Source: an uncultured Campylobacter sp. (GTDB lineage Bacteria > Campylobacterota > Campylobacteria > Campylobacterales > Campylobacteraceae). Taken from it: DNA of 32,160 bases. Under the pieces are notes generated by a model. The model worked only from the letters and a program-made list of their open reading frames with translations. It did not search any database and was not told where the DNA came from. The translations under genes and the position numbers were made by a program. Below, one piece after another: positions 24,248 to 32,068 of the stretch (within the stretch, counting starts at the first letter, position 1; each line of letters starts with the position of its first letter). The stretch lies in contig NZ_CALKTL010000054.1 of NCBI RefSeq assembly GCF_937997405.1, positions 1 through 32,160 of the forward strand, written 5' to 3'.

Positions 24248-24271
24248 CCTTTAAATTTTAAAATTTAAAGG
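24248..24271. terminator. 24-base perfect palindrome between convergent genes
   Basis: CCTTTAAATTTT followed by its exact complement AAAATTTAAAGG, with no loop bases. It lies 43 bases after the second paralogue and faces yedE from the other side. It may serve as a bidirectional terminator, but there is no T-tract. The rest of 24206-24502 holds nothing I can support. Confidence 0.45.
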
Positions 24272-24502
24272 AGCGACTCTTAAAAATTGATCGTAATCTT
24301 TCTTGCGCAGAATCTATTTTATCATTTGGTTTATCGCGTTATGAATACGGCTACAAATTCTTAAATTCCATCTCTAGCTGCTTGCGCCAATCTTACAGCG
24401 AGCACTCTGCTCCAGCAGCGTATTTCTTTATAAGTACGCCGCCAGAGCTTGATCAGATACGCCGCCTCTGTATAGATTGATCTCTGAGATTAAATATCAG
24501 CC

Positions 24503-25564
24503 TTAAGCGCCGCGTCTTTGAAAAATCCCCACGTAAAGCGCAAAAACAAAACCGATCGCAACCGCGCAAGGAGCAAACTCGGTGATGCCTTTAGCCGAGC
24601 TTGCGAGCAAGAAATTATGCGCGATCGCAGCGCCAGCCGCCATGCCGATAACGAAGACGCCCGAGCTTAAATTTCCCGTGCCGGCCTGCACCAGATGCTT
24701 ACCGGGGCAGCCCTCGCTGAGGCTAAAGCAAAGTCCTGCGAGCACCATACCCAAGAAATTCCAAACGAAATCGTTATGCGCGATAGGCTGGCCCTCAAAG
24801 CCGAGCTTGTATTGTCCAAACGCGATATTTGCGATGCTCGCAAACACGATGACGCTTAGCACGCCCCAAAACATCGAGAAATCGCCGCGGAAAATTCTAC
24901 CGAACGCGCCAACGCTGCAAAATTTGCTTCTATGCATCACCGCGCCCACGATAATGCCCGCAGCCAGCGAGATGCCTACCGCGGCGTGTTGCGCGCCGGG
25001 GCCTTTAGCGGAGATAAAAAGCGCGCCGCCCTCGCCCGTTTTGAGTCCGAAAACCAAAGCCGCAAGTAGCGCCGCGCCCAGTATTACGGGCAAAATTCCG
25101 ATCGGGCCGCTAAGCCTTGCCTCTTTGCTCGCCTCATAGCCACGCTTTTTAAGCAAAAACCCAATGAGTACGCCGCAGATCAGACCCGCTAGCCCGGCTA
25201 ATGCGGTCAGATCGCCGCCGCCTAGGCGTAAAAACGCGCGCCACGGACATCCCAAAAATACAAGGCAGCCGATCATCGCGAAAATCCCTAGGAAAAATTT
25301 TGCAAACGGCGAGCTGCCCGTAACCGGCGCGAACTCGCGCGTCCAAAGCACGCTTGCCAAAAAGCCGCCGAACACGAGCCCTATGATCTCCGGGCGGATG
25401 TATTGCACCGCGCTAGCTCGGTGAAAGCCCAGCGCGCCCGTGGTATCGCGCAAAAAGCAAGCGACGCAAACGCCCATATTGCCCGGGTTTCCGAAATGCA
25501 CCAGCGTCGCACCCAGCACGCCTAGTACGGCGCCTGCAATGATGTACCATTTAACGTTATTCAT
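24503..25564 (-). CDS. YedE/FdhT-type selenium or sulfur transporter
   Basis: A 353-residue inner-membrane protein of the YeeE/YedE family, closest in pattern to the selenium-metabolism YedE group that includes C. jejuni FdhT. It has about ten helices and the conserved cysteine motifs of the family: GVCVACFLRD at 31-40, GCPWRAFLRLGGGD, HRSKFCSVGAFGRIFRG and SEGCPGKHLVQAGTGN. In C. jejuni FdhT, with its TusA-like partner FdhU, is needed for selenium-dependent formate dehydrogenase activity; no fdhU-like gene follows here. The ATG is preceded by AGGATC. It is transcribed divergently from the TonB-dependent receptor. Confidence 0.85.
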   Translation of the reverse strand: MNNVKWYIIAGAVLGVLGATLVHFGNPGNMGVCVACFLRDTTGALGFHRASAVQYIRPEIIGLVFGGFLASVLWTREFAPVTGSSPFAKFFLGIFAMIGCLVFLGCPWRAFLRLGGGDLTALAGLAGLICGVLIGFLLKKRGYEASKEARLSGPIGILPVILGAALLAALVFGLKTGEGGALFISAKGPGAQHAAVGISLAAGIIVGAVMHRSKFCSVGAFGRIFRGDFSMFWGVLSVIVFASIANIAFGQYKLGFEGQPIAHNDFVWNFLGMVLAGLCFSLSEGCPGKHLVQAGTGNLSSGVFVIGMAAGAAIAHNFLLASSAKGITEFAPCAVAIGFVFALYVGIFQRRGA

Positions 25565-25954
25565 GAAAAGATCCTGAAATAATCTAGATCGACCGATCTC
25601 TTAGGCGCGATTTTATCCTTTGTAAAATAAAAAGCAAATAAATTCCGATCTAAATTTACGAAAAGCGAAATTTTAAAATCACGGGGGCGGCCGCTAAATT
25701 TAGACGCAAGTAAATCGCGGATATTTAAATTTAGACTCTTTGCTGTGGTAGAAATGCCAAATTTAGTAGCCTGAGCGCGGCACAGACGAATCGCAACGAG
25801 AAGCCATGGCGCAGAGGCGGTCAGACGAAACGCGATACAAACTGACGTAAGCGGAGTCCAGGCGCAGAAACGGCGCGGGCAAGGTGCGGACAAGACGCAG
25901 TCAAAGCGCGTAAGCGGCCCAGACGAAGCGCAGTACTTGCCGCCAATAAAAACA

Positions 25955-25985
25955 AATTTCAAATGTTTTTGAAATTAAATTTCAA
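25955..25985. promoter_or_regulatory. Fur-like overlapping palindromes upstream of the TonB receptor
   Basis: TTGAAATTAAATTTCAA at 25969-25985 is a perfect 8-1-8 palindrome; its core TGAAATT-A-AATTTCA has the 7-1-7 form of Fur boxes (TGATAAT-n-ATTATCA), two mismatches per half. A second inverted repeat, AATTTCAAA and TTTGAAATT at 25955-25976, overlaps it, giving three alternating half-sites. They lie just upstream of the -10 box. Fur control of an iron/haem receptor would be expected, but AAATTT palindromes are common in this DNA. Confidence 0.45.
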
Positions 25986-26006
25986 CCTTATTTAAGTATG
26001 TAGATA

Positions 26007-26012
26007 TATAAT
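26007..26012 (+). promoter_or_regulatory. -10 box of the TonB receptor
   Basis: TATAAT within GATATATAATAATGC, about 34 bases before the ATG. The Fur-like palindrome covers the -35 region of this promoter. Confidence 0.55.
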
Positions 26013-26045
26013 AATGCATTTCAATTTTATTTTAAAGGTCGGGGC

Positions 26046-28136
26046 ATGAAAAAGCGAATTTTATTGGTGCCGCTTGCGATAGGCGCGATAGGCGGAGCGA
26101 ATGCGGCCGAAAACAACGCCACGAAGTCGCAGGATCTGGGTCAAATCGTCGTGCAAGCGACGGTGAGCGCGGTCGATAACCTAAAATACGCAGGCTCGGC
26201 CGGAATTTTAACCCCCAAAGATATGAAAGCCAAAACCAACGTGATCGATTCGATCATGCAGATACCGGGCGTCGACGGCAGTATGGATATGGGGCGACAG
26301 ATCGGCAGGCAGTTTCAGATCCGCGGATTCGGATATCAAAGCGACGAGCGCATCATCATCAAACAAGACGGCGTGCGCAGGAGCGTGGGAATTTACTCCA
26401 ATATGATCTCATCTTTTCGCACCGATAGCGATATCTTAAAGCGCGTCGAGGTCATAAAGGGCGCCTCGTCCGTGCTTCACGGCTCGGGCGCGATCGGCGG
26501 TATCGTAAATATGCAAACCAAAAGTGCGAGCGATTATCTAAGCGAGGGCAAAAGCGTAGGCTTGATGCTAGGGCAGAGACTCGAATCAAACAATATGCAT
26601 AGCACGCGCGGCGCGATTTACGGCAAGGGCGAGGAAATTCCGATCAACGTTTTACTCTACGGCAAGCGCGCAAGCTACGGCAATATCAAGCTCGCAGACG
26701 GCGGCACGCACTACGGCGAGGGCTACGACAAGACCTTTAATAACGAGCATATCGATACCGGATTTTTTAAGATCGGCACAAATTTAGACGATCACCGCAT
26801 AAGCTTCAGCGCCTTTGATTACGACGAAAATTTACACACCGTCTGGCAAACGCTATGGAAAAACGAGGAGGATCTCTTCGTACATGGAAATTTAAGCCAG
26901 AGAGATTACGTTTTTGATTGGAGCTTTACGCCGCAAAGCCCGCTAGTTGATATGTCTTTTAAGGCCTACAAAAGCAGAGCCGAGTATAAACGCAGCTATA
27001 TTGACGGCGCAGATACCGGCAGCTACACGAACAAAGACGATCGTAAGGGATTAGAGCTCAAAAATATCTCGGAATTTGATACGGGCTTTTTAAATCATAG
27101 CTTCGCTTTCGGCGGCGATTACGAAAATAGGCAGGAGGATGCGATCTTTATCCAAAATGGAGCGCTAAGAGATTTCGCCTCCTTTCCGAACGAATACAAT
27201 AGCTACGGGCTTTTCGCGCAGGATCTGATCCGCTTGCACGATGATTTAGAGCTTACCTTAGGCGGTAGATACGATAGATTCGATCGCGACATCAAAGGCA
27301 GATCGGCTAAATTTAAAGATTCCAGATTTTCTCCGCGCGCGGCGATTGCCTATACGCTCTTTGATAAATTTACGCTTTTAGCGGGATACAGCGAGAGTTT
27401 CCGCGCGCCTACTCCGCACGAGACATCGCAATCAGGGCCGATGAACATACATTATTATTACATCCCAAATCCCGATCTAAAGCCCGAGACCGTAAAAGAG
27501 TACGAGGTCGGATTTAGCTTTAAACAGGATAAAATTTTTACGGACGATCACTTCGATATGAAATTTATCTATTTTAACGGCAAGATCGAAGATATGATCG
27601 GCATAAAGGCGCTTCCGCATCTGGGCGTGCCTCCGGGCGGCTTTTCGCAACAATACGGGCAGTATCAAAATATCGATCAAGCCAAAAGGCATGGTTTTGA
27701 GCTAAGCTCAAACTACCAAACGCAGGACTTTGATTTCGGCGCGAGCTTCGAGCGACTTAGAATTTACAATAAAAAGACGCACGAAAACATCAATAACCAC
27801 GCCAAAAAACTAAGCGCGCACGCCTTTTACTCGCCTCTGCACGATTTAAATTTAGGCTTTGAGGTAAGCCACTATTTTAAGCCTCATTCTAAACCCGCTT
27901 CCTATTTCGCTCGCAGAACGGAATATTTTTACGTCGATAAAGCTTTCACGATCGCAAATTTCAGAGGAAGCTACAAGATCAAAAACGGCATTATTCCGGC
28001 CCTTGACGGCGCGGACGTGAGCTTTGGCGTAAATAATATTTTCGATCGCCACTACATCAACGCAAACCGCACGCGAGATACTTTAGCAGTCGGCGCGGGA
28101 CGAAATTTCTACGTCGATTTGGAAGTAAGATTTTAG
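26046..28136 (+). CDS. TonB-dependent outer-membrane receptor, haem/haemoglobin type
   Basis: A 696-residue receptor with a signal peptide (cleavage near GANA-AE) and a TonB-box-like DLGQIVVQAT at about 30-39. The plug domain follows (IDSIMQIPGVDG, RQFQIRGFG, VEVIKGASSVLHGSGAIGG to about 155), and then a 22-strand beta-barrel ending LEVRF with the terminal Phe. FRAPTPHE near 453 and NPDLKPE near 475 are the FRAP/NPNL boxes that mark haem and haemoglobin receptors, with histidines between them. It imports its ligand across the outer membrane using TonB/ExbBD energy; those genes are not here. The start has AAAGGTCGGGG. No haem oxygenase or ABC transporter is adjacent, so the ligand is inferred from the boxes only. 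Confidence 0.88.
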   Translation: MKKRILLVPLAIGAIGGANAAENNATKSQDLGQIVVQATVSAVDNLKYAGSAGILTPKDMKAKTNVIDSIMQIPGVDGSMDMGRQIGRQFQIRGFGYQSDERIIIKQDGVRRSVGIYSNMISSFRTDSDILKRVEVIKGASSVLHGSGAIGGIVNMQTKSASDYLSEGKSVGLMLGQRLESNNMHSTRGAIYGKGEEIPINVLLYGKRASYGNIKLADGGTHYGEGYDKTFNNEHIDTGFFKIGTNLDDHRISFSAFDYDENLHTVWQTLWKNEEDLFVHGNLSQRDYVFDWSFTPQSPLVDMSFKAYKSRAEYKRSYIDGADTGSYTNKDDRKGLELKNISEFDTGFLNHSFAFGGDYENRQEDAIFIQNGALRDFASFPNEYNSYGLFAQDLIRLHDDLELTLGGRYDRFDRDIKGRSAKFKDSRFSPRAAIAYTLFDKFTLLAGYSESFRAPTPHETSQSGPMNIHYYYIPNPDLKPETVKEYEVGFSFKQDKIFTDDHFDMKFIYFNGKIEDMIGIKALPHLGVPPGGFSQQYGQYQNIDQAKRHGFELSSNYQTQDFDFGASFERLRIYNKKTHENINNHAKKLSAHAFYSPLHDLNLGFEVSHYFKPHSKPASYFARRTEYFYVDKAFTIANFRGSYKIKNGIIPALDGADVSFGVNNIFDRHYINANRTRDTLAVGAGRNFYVDLEVRF

Positions 28137-28149
28137 ATTAAGCTTATAC

Positions 28150-28206
28150 GGGCAAGGCGCGGGTTAAATTTTAAAGCTTACCCGAGCCTTTGCCCTCTTT
28201 CTTTTT
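28150..28206 (+). terminator. Rho-independent terminator of the TonB receptor
   Basis: GGGCAAGGC-G-CGGGT (28150 on) pairs with ACCCG-A-GCCTTTGCCC (to 28195) with one bulge and one mismatch, enclosing an AT-rich loop. It is followed by TCTTTCTTTTT and starts 13 bases after the stop codon. Confidence 0.75.
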
Positions 28207-28208
28207 AA

Positions 28209-28249
28209 ATTTAAGCCTCATCGCGACCTTTTGGCAATGAGGCTTAAAT
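28209..28249. terminator. 13-base inverted repeat between convergent genes
   Basis: ATTTAAGCCTCAT (28209-28221) and its exact complement ATGAGGCTTAAAT (28237-28249) flank a 15-base loop that contains a smaller CC-TTTT-GG. It directly follows the receptor's terminator and may stop transcription from either side. Confidence 0.5.
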
Positions 28250-28355
28250 GTGGCATAAATTTCTAGCGCTATAAAATTCCGTAATTTTTAAAATTTAACA
28301 AATTGCAAAATTTTATGGGTTGCAAAGCTCGCAAGTTGCGAAATTCCACGCCTCA

Positions 28356-29507
28356 TTAATCGATAGCGTTGGAGCTTTTTAGTACCACTAGATGTTTTTT
28401 GCCCGCGAAGCTTAGCACTACGGCAGCATTATTTTCGTCGATTTCGCGCACCAGCTCTACTCGCACGTCGCTAGGTCTTGCAGTATCCGAGCTAAGCAGC
28501 TCATTTTCTAAAATGCTTTTAAATGCCGAGACTTTGGGCTCTTTTGCATCCGATCTTTCTTTTGCTCCCTCGCGAAATTCCATCGTGCCGCTCTCGGCAG
28601 GGCTTACTTTAAGCGGCGAAATTTTATCCGCTGCCCTGATATTCTCGGCGCTCTCAGAGTTTTCGTCCGCCCCCGTAGCTTCCGAACGCTCGGCACGCGC
28701 AACCTCATCGTAAAATTTATCGCGCATGCTCTCTTCGCTCACGTTCTCGCCTCTTAAAAAATCTGCGCTATCTACGTTTTTTGAGTCGTTAGAATTTTTG
28801 GAATTTAAAGCAGAGGCTTCATCTTTCTTCGCAAACTCCTGCGCGTCAGAATAATTGGTAAAATTTGCGTTCTTTGATCCGCTCTGATTTTTAAAAGAGA
28901 AGTCGTTTAAAATTTCATCGATGCCCGTCCCATCCACGTCGGCCTCCTCTATGCTAGCGTCGTCTTCAAAAACCCGCCATGTCTCGTCGATACTTTTTTG
29001 CGGCTTATGCGATAAAAATTTTCGCACGCCGACGAAAGCCGCAGCCGCAAGCAGTAACGCTACGATTATCGGCATCACGGAAACCCCGCTGCTGCTGCTT
29101 TGCGCCGTCTCATTAGCCTCACTTTTGACGCTCATCTTACTTTGATCGAAAGCGGGGTTTTTTACGCGTAAAATGAGTTTGAGATTGCCGTCTTGAGTAA
29201 GAGCATCGACCGATAGATCGGCTCCGGTAGGGAAATTTATCTCGATATCCTTGCCCTTAGGCGCTATCGTAAAGCTTTTTAAGACCTTTTGATTAGTGCG
29301 CATTTCGTTAAATTTCTCATCGCCGCCAAGCCCTTTTAAAATAAGGCTCATCGACTGCCCGTCGACGCGGCGCACGATGTCAGGTTTGTATGCGGAGTCA
29401 AATGCCAAGGCGATATCCACGCTATCGTCGTGGTTGAAAAGATCGTATTGCATCAGATTGGCGCCGAGGCAAAAATTTGCGATTAAAATCAAAAATATCT
29501 TTTTCAT
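28356..29507 (-). CDS. Exported single-pass membrane protein, possibly FliO-like
   Basis: A 383-residue protein. A signal peptide (1-16) is followed by a small beta-rich periplasmic domain (about 17-118; DSVDIALAFDSAYKPDIV, SFTIAPKGKDIEINF). Then come a Ser-rich linker, one transmembrane helix (about 143-163, followed by RKFLSHK), a long acidic Ser/Asn/Asp-rich cytosolic region (175-345), and a final strand-rich piece (VRVELVREI, AAVVLSFAGKKHLVVLKSS). A periplasmic domain, one TM and a short C-terminal beta domain is the plan of FliO in epsilonproteobacteria, and flagellar genes lie near trpA in C. jejuni, but the match is by architecture only. It starts 10 bases after trpA with GGAAAGAG, so it is probably in the trpBA transcript. 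Confidence 0.7.
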   Translation of the reverse strand: MKKIFLILIANFCLGANLMQYDLFNHDDSVDIALAFDSAYKPDIVRRVDGQSMSLILKGLGGDEKFNEMRTNQKVLKSFTIAPKGKDIEINFPTGADLSVDALTQDGNLKLILRVKNPAFDQSKMSVKSEANETAQSSSSGVSVMPIIVALLLAAAAFVGVRKFLSHKPQKSIDETWRVFEDDASIEEADVDGTGIDEILNDFSFKNQSGSKNANFTNYSDAQEFAKKDEASALNSKNSNDSKNVDSADFLRGENVSEESMRDKFYDEVARAERSEATGADENSESAENIRAADKISPLKVSPAESGTMEFREGAKERSDAKEPKVSAFKSILENELLSSDTARPSDVRVELVREIDENNAAVVLSFAGKKHLVVLKSSNAID

Positions 29508-29517
29508 ACTCTTTCCG

Positions 29518-30264
29518 TTAATTAAAAAGTTCGGCGATCTTGCCTTGCAGCTCGCGCCCGCCGTAGTTCGCGCATAAATTTACGATCGCGGTGCCGATGA
29601 TAGCGCCGTCTGCGTATTCTTTCGTAGCGCGAACGTCGCTAGAGCTGCGAATACCAAAGCCGATCGCTACGGGCAGATCGCTCATTTTTTTAAGATCTGC
29701 GACCATATTTTTAAGGCGCGAGATCGGAGTTTGCTTGCTTCCGGTCACGCCGATAGCGCCCACGCCGTAGATGAATCCTCGAGCGCGGCTCAAAACTCGC
29801 GCGGCGCGGTGCTCGCTCGTAACACTGATAAGCGGGATGAGCGCGATACCAAACTCCTCGCAAAGCGCGAAAATTTCCTCATTTTCCTCATACGGCAGAT
29901 CGGGGATTATTAGCCCGCTGATGCCGTAGCGCGCCGTCTCGGATACAAACTCGCGCGCGCCGTAGGCAAAGATCACGTTGTAATAGACCAAAAACACGAG
30001 CGGCTTGCGCGTTTGCACCCCTTTTAAAATTTCAAATACCTTCTCCGCGTTTACGCCATTTTGAACCGCGGAAAAGCTCGCCTTAAAAATTTCGGGGCCG
30101 TCTGCGAGCGGGTCGGAATACGGGATACCGATCTCAAGCAGATCGATCGCGCTTTCGTCTAAATTTGACAAAAACTCCTTCGTGTGCGCGGGGCTCGGGT
30201 AGCCCGCCACGATGTAGCCGATGTTCGCCTTTTTGCCGGCGAAGGCCTCCTTGATCTTATCCAT
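29518..30264 (-). CDS. trpA: Tryptophan synthase alpha subunit
   Basis: A 248-residue barrel that cleaves indole-glycerol phosphate and channels indole to TrpB. The catalytic pair is Glu44 (LLEIGIPYSDP) and Asp55 (LADGP); GLIIPDLPYEE, YGVGAIGVTGSK (phosphate loop) and VAIGFGIRSSSD are all present. The length is slightly short of E. coli (268) but normal for the family. The start overlaps the end of trpB by eight bases, a classic coupled arrangement that matches equal subunit need. Confidence 0.96.
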   Translation of the reverse strand: MDKIKEAFAGKKANIGYIVAGYPSPAHTKEFLSNLDESAIDLLEIGIPYSDPLADGPEIFKASFSAVQNGVNAEKVFEILKGVQTRKPLVFLVYYNVIFAYGAREFVSETARYGISGLIIPDLPYEENEEIFALCEEFGIALIPLISVTSEHRAARVLSRARGFIYGVGAIGVTGSKQTPISRLKNMVADLKKMSDLPVAIGFGIRSSSDVRATKEYADGAIIGTAIVNLCANYGGRELQGKIAELFN

Positions 30265-31438
30265 AAATCGTTCCTTTTTTGTAGTTCATCACAGTATCCA
30301 TATCCTTATCGCCCCTGCCGCTTACGTTTACGACGATCGTTTTTTTGCCCTTTAGCTGCGGACAGAGCTTTTCTAAATACGCTAACGCATGCGCGCTTTC
30401 GATCGCGGGGATGATACCCTCAAGCCTACAGAGCAGTTTAAGCGCCGTGATGCACTCATCGTCGGTTACCGCTTCGTATTTTGCGCGACTTATCTCGTGC
30501 AGATGCGCGTGCTCCGGGCCCACTCCAGGATAATCAAGCCCCGCCGAGATGCTGTGAACAGGCTCGATCATGCCGAATTTATCCTGCAGTACGATCGTTT
30601 TCATGCCGTGGATGATGCCCGCGCGCCCGTTAGTGATGGTCGCTGCGTGATAAGGGGTTTGTGCGCCCAAGCCGCCCGCCTCGACGCCGATGAGTTGCAC
30701 GTTAGGATCATCCACGAACGCGCTAAAAATTCCTATCGCATTACTTCCGCCTCCTACGCAGGCTAGGACGTAATCAGCCTTGATCCCCTTGCTTGCGAGC
30801 TGCGATTTGGTCTCGGCGCCGATAACGCTTTGAAAATCCCTAACCATCTTAGGATACGGATGCGGCCCGACCGCCGAGCCGATGACGTAAAATACGCTCT
30901 CGATCTCATTCACCCACGCCTGAATCGCCGCAGTGGTCGCCTCTTTGAGCGTTTTTAAACCGGTGCCGATTTTGATTAAATTTGCACCCAAAAGCTGCAT
31001 CCTAAAGGCGTTGAGCTGCTGGCGCGCGGCGTCGGTCTCGCCCATATACACGTCGCACTCAAGCCCAAATAGCGCCGCTGCCGTCGCCGTCGCCACGCCG
31101 TGCTGACCAGCGCCGGTTTCTGCGATGATCTTTTTTTTGCCCATCTTTTTAGCTAGTAGCGCCTGCGCAAGGGCGTTATTGATCTTATGAGCGCCCGTAT
31201 GATTAAGATCCTCGCGCTTTAGATAAATTTCATGCCCGTAGTGCTCGCTAAGGCGCACGGCGTGATATAGCGGCGTCGGACGCCCCGCATATTCGCGCAA
31301 CAAGTAGCCCAGCTCATCTTTGAATTCCTTCGTCTGCGCTATGGTGTTGTACGCATCCTCCAACTCCTCGAGCGCAAACATCGCCGTCTCAGGCACGAAC
31401 TGCCCGCCGAAACTCCCGAAATACGCCTTTTTATTCAT
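30257..31438 (-). CDS. trpB: Tryptophan synthase beta subunit
   Basis: A 393-residue PLP enzyme that joins indole and serine to make tryptophan. The Schiff-base lysine is Lys85 (NHTGAHKINNALAQ); the phosphate-binding GGGSNAIG loop and catalytic Glu in AETGAGQHG are intact. It is the common TrpB1 type. The start has GAGGAGATAGG and a TATAAT box 27 bases upstream of the ATG. The gene is separated from trpE/GD/F by about 7 kb of unrelated genes and lies on the opposite strand. Confidence 0.97.
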   Translation of the reverse strand: MNKKAYFGSFGGQFVPETAMFALEELEDAYNTIAQTKEFKDELGYLLREYAGRPTPLYHAVRLSEHYGHEIYLKREDLNHTGAHKINNALAQALLAKKMGKKKIIAETGAGQHGVATATAAALFGLECDVYMGETDAARQQLNAFRMQLLGANLIKIGTGLKTLKEATTAAIQAWVNEIESVFYVIGSAVGPHPYPKMVRDFQSVIGAETKSQLASKGIKADYVLACVGGGSNAIGIFSAFVDDPNVQLIGVEAGGLGAQTPYHAATITNGRAGIIHGMKTIVLQDKFGMIEPVHSISAGLDYPGVGPEHAHLHEISRAKYEAVTDDECITALKLLCRLEGIIPAIESAHALAYLEKLCPQLKGKKTIVVNVSGRGDKDMDTVMNYKKGTIYG

Positions 31439-31464
31439 CCTATCTCCTCACATTAAATCGTAAG

Positions 31465-31470
31465 ATTATA
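31465..31470 (-). promoter_or_regulatory. -10 box of trpBA
   Basis: Minus-strand TATAAT within TTTTATATAATCTTACG, 27 bases before the trpB ATG. It gives trpBA its own promoter. Confidence 0.55.
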
Positions 31471-31657
31471 TAAAATTTCGCGTTAAATTTCGCTTTTTTG
31501 ACGGCGCCTTTTGCGGCGCTCTTCTAAATTTATCGGATATACAGCCGCAAAAACGCGCGGCGTAAGATAGCAAATTTTAAAATTTACGCTTCAAATTGTG
31601 GCTAATATTTTGTTTGATGAGCAGCCCCAACTTCGTAAATTTGAATAATTTATAAAT

Positions 31658-32059
31658 TTATTTGCTTTCATTGCTAATATCGCTCTTTTTAGGATTACCA
31701 ATAGGACAAATTATAGTGTCGGTATCTGTAAGTCTTAATTTTTTCCACTCTTCAAAGCTATTAACTCTAATCAGATTATGTGGGATCTTTGACGGTTCAT
31801 CAATGATCTCAAGGCACTCGCTCGTTTCTCTTTTAAAATACTGCATAATAAGGTGATTATCGTTATTTTCCAAAGCTTTTTTTATGCATTTTGCTTTTAA
31901 CTCAACATAATCACTATTACTTAGAGAATTTTTTGAAAAAAACCGCATTGGAGCACACTCACTAATTGCTTCCGTATAAATCATACGAAATACAAAAAAC
32001 GAAATAATCAGCAAAAATGGTAATAGGATAATATTTTTGTATCGTTTTAAGAATTTCAT
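31658..32059 (-). CDS. Small AT-rich membrane-anchored protein, unknown
   Basis: A 133-residue protein with a basic N-terminus (MKFLKRYKN), one hydrophobic helix at about 9-27, and a soluble, probably periplasmic domain with four cysteines (ECAPMRFF, KCIKK, ECLEI, IICPIG) that could form two disulfides. I recognise no family. The DNA is much more AT-rich than its neighbours. AAGGAAATAAG precedes the ATG. It begins 10 bases after the stop of a reading frame that runs off the window, so it may be the downstream gene of a pair. Confidence 0.68.
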   Translation of the reverse strand: MKFLKRYKNIILLPFLLIISFFVFRMIYTEAISECAPMRFFSKNSLSNSDYVELKAKCIKKALENNDNHLIMQYFKRETSECLEIIDEPSKIPHNLIRVNSFEEWKKLRLTDTDTIICPIGNPKKSDISNESK

Positions 32060-32068
32060 CTTATTTCC

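Larger units (their letters stand above)
25565..26045. other. Divergent intergenic region with purine-biased quasi-repeats
   Basis: A 481-base gap between yedE (-) and the TonB receptor (+). The middle (25780-25940) is GC-rich, purine-biased on the plus strand and made of diverged short repeats: CAGACGAA occurs at 25783, 25822 and 25920, and a GTAAGCGG...GCGCAG word occurs twice. An open minus-strand frame crosses it but has no ribosome site. The right end holds the receptor's promoter and a Fur-like palindrome. Confidence 0.5.

Noticed and set aside
25561..25962. 133-codon minus-strand frame overlapping the yedE start by ATGA
   Set aside because: It starts with TTG without a ribosome site, inside the receptor's promoter region, and reads through quasi-repeats; yedE has its own AGGATC site.
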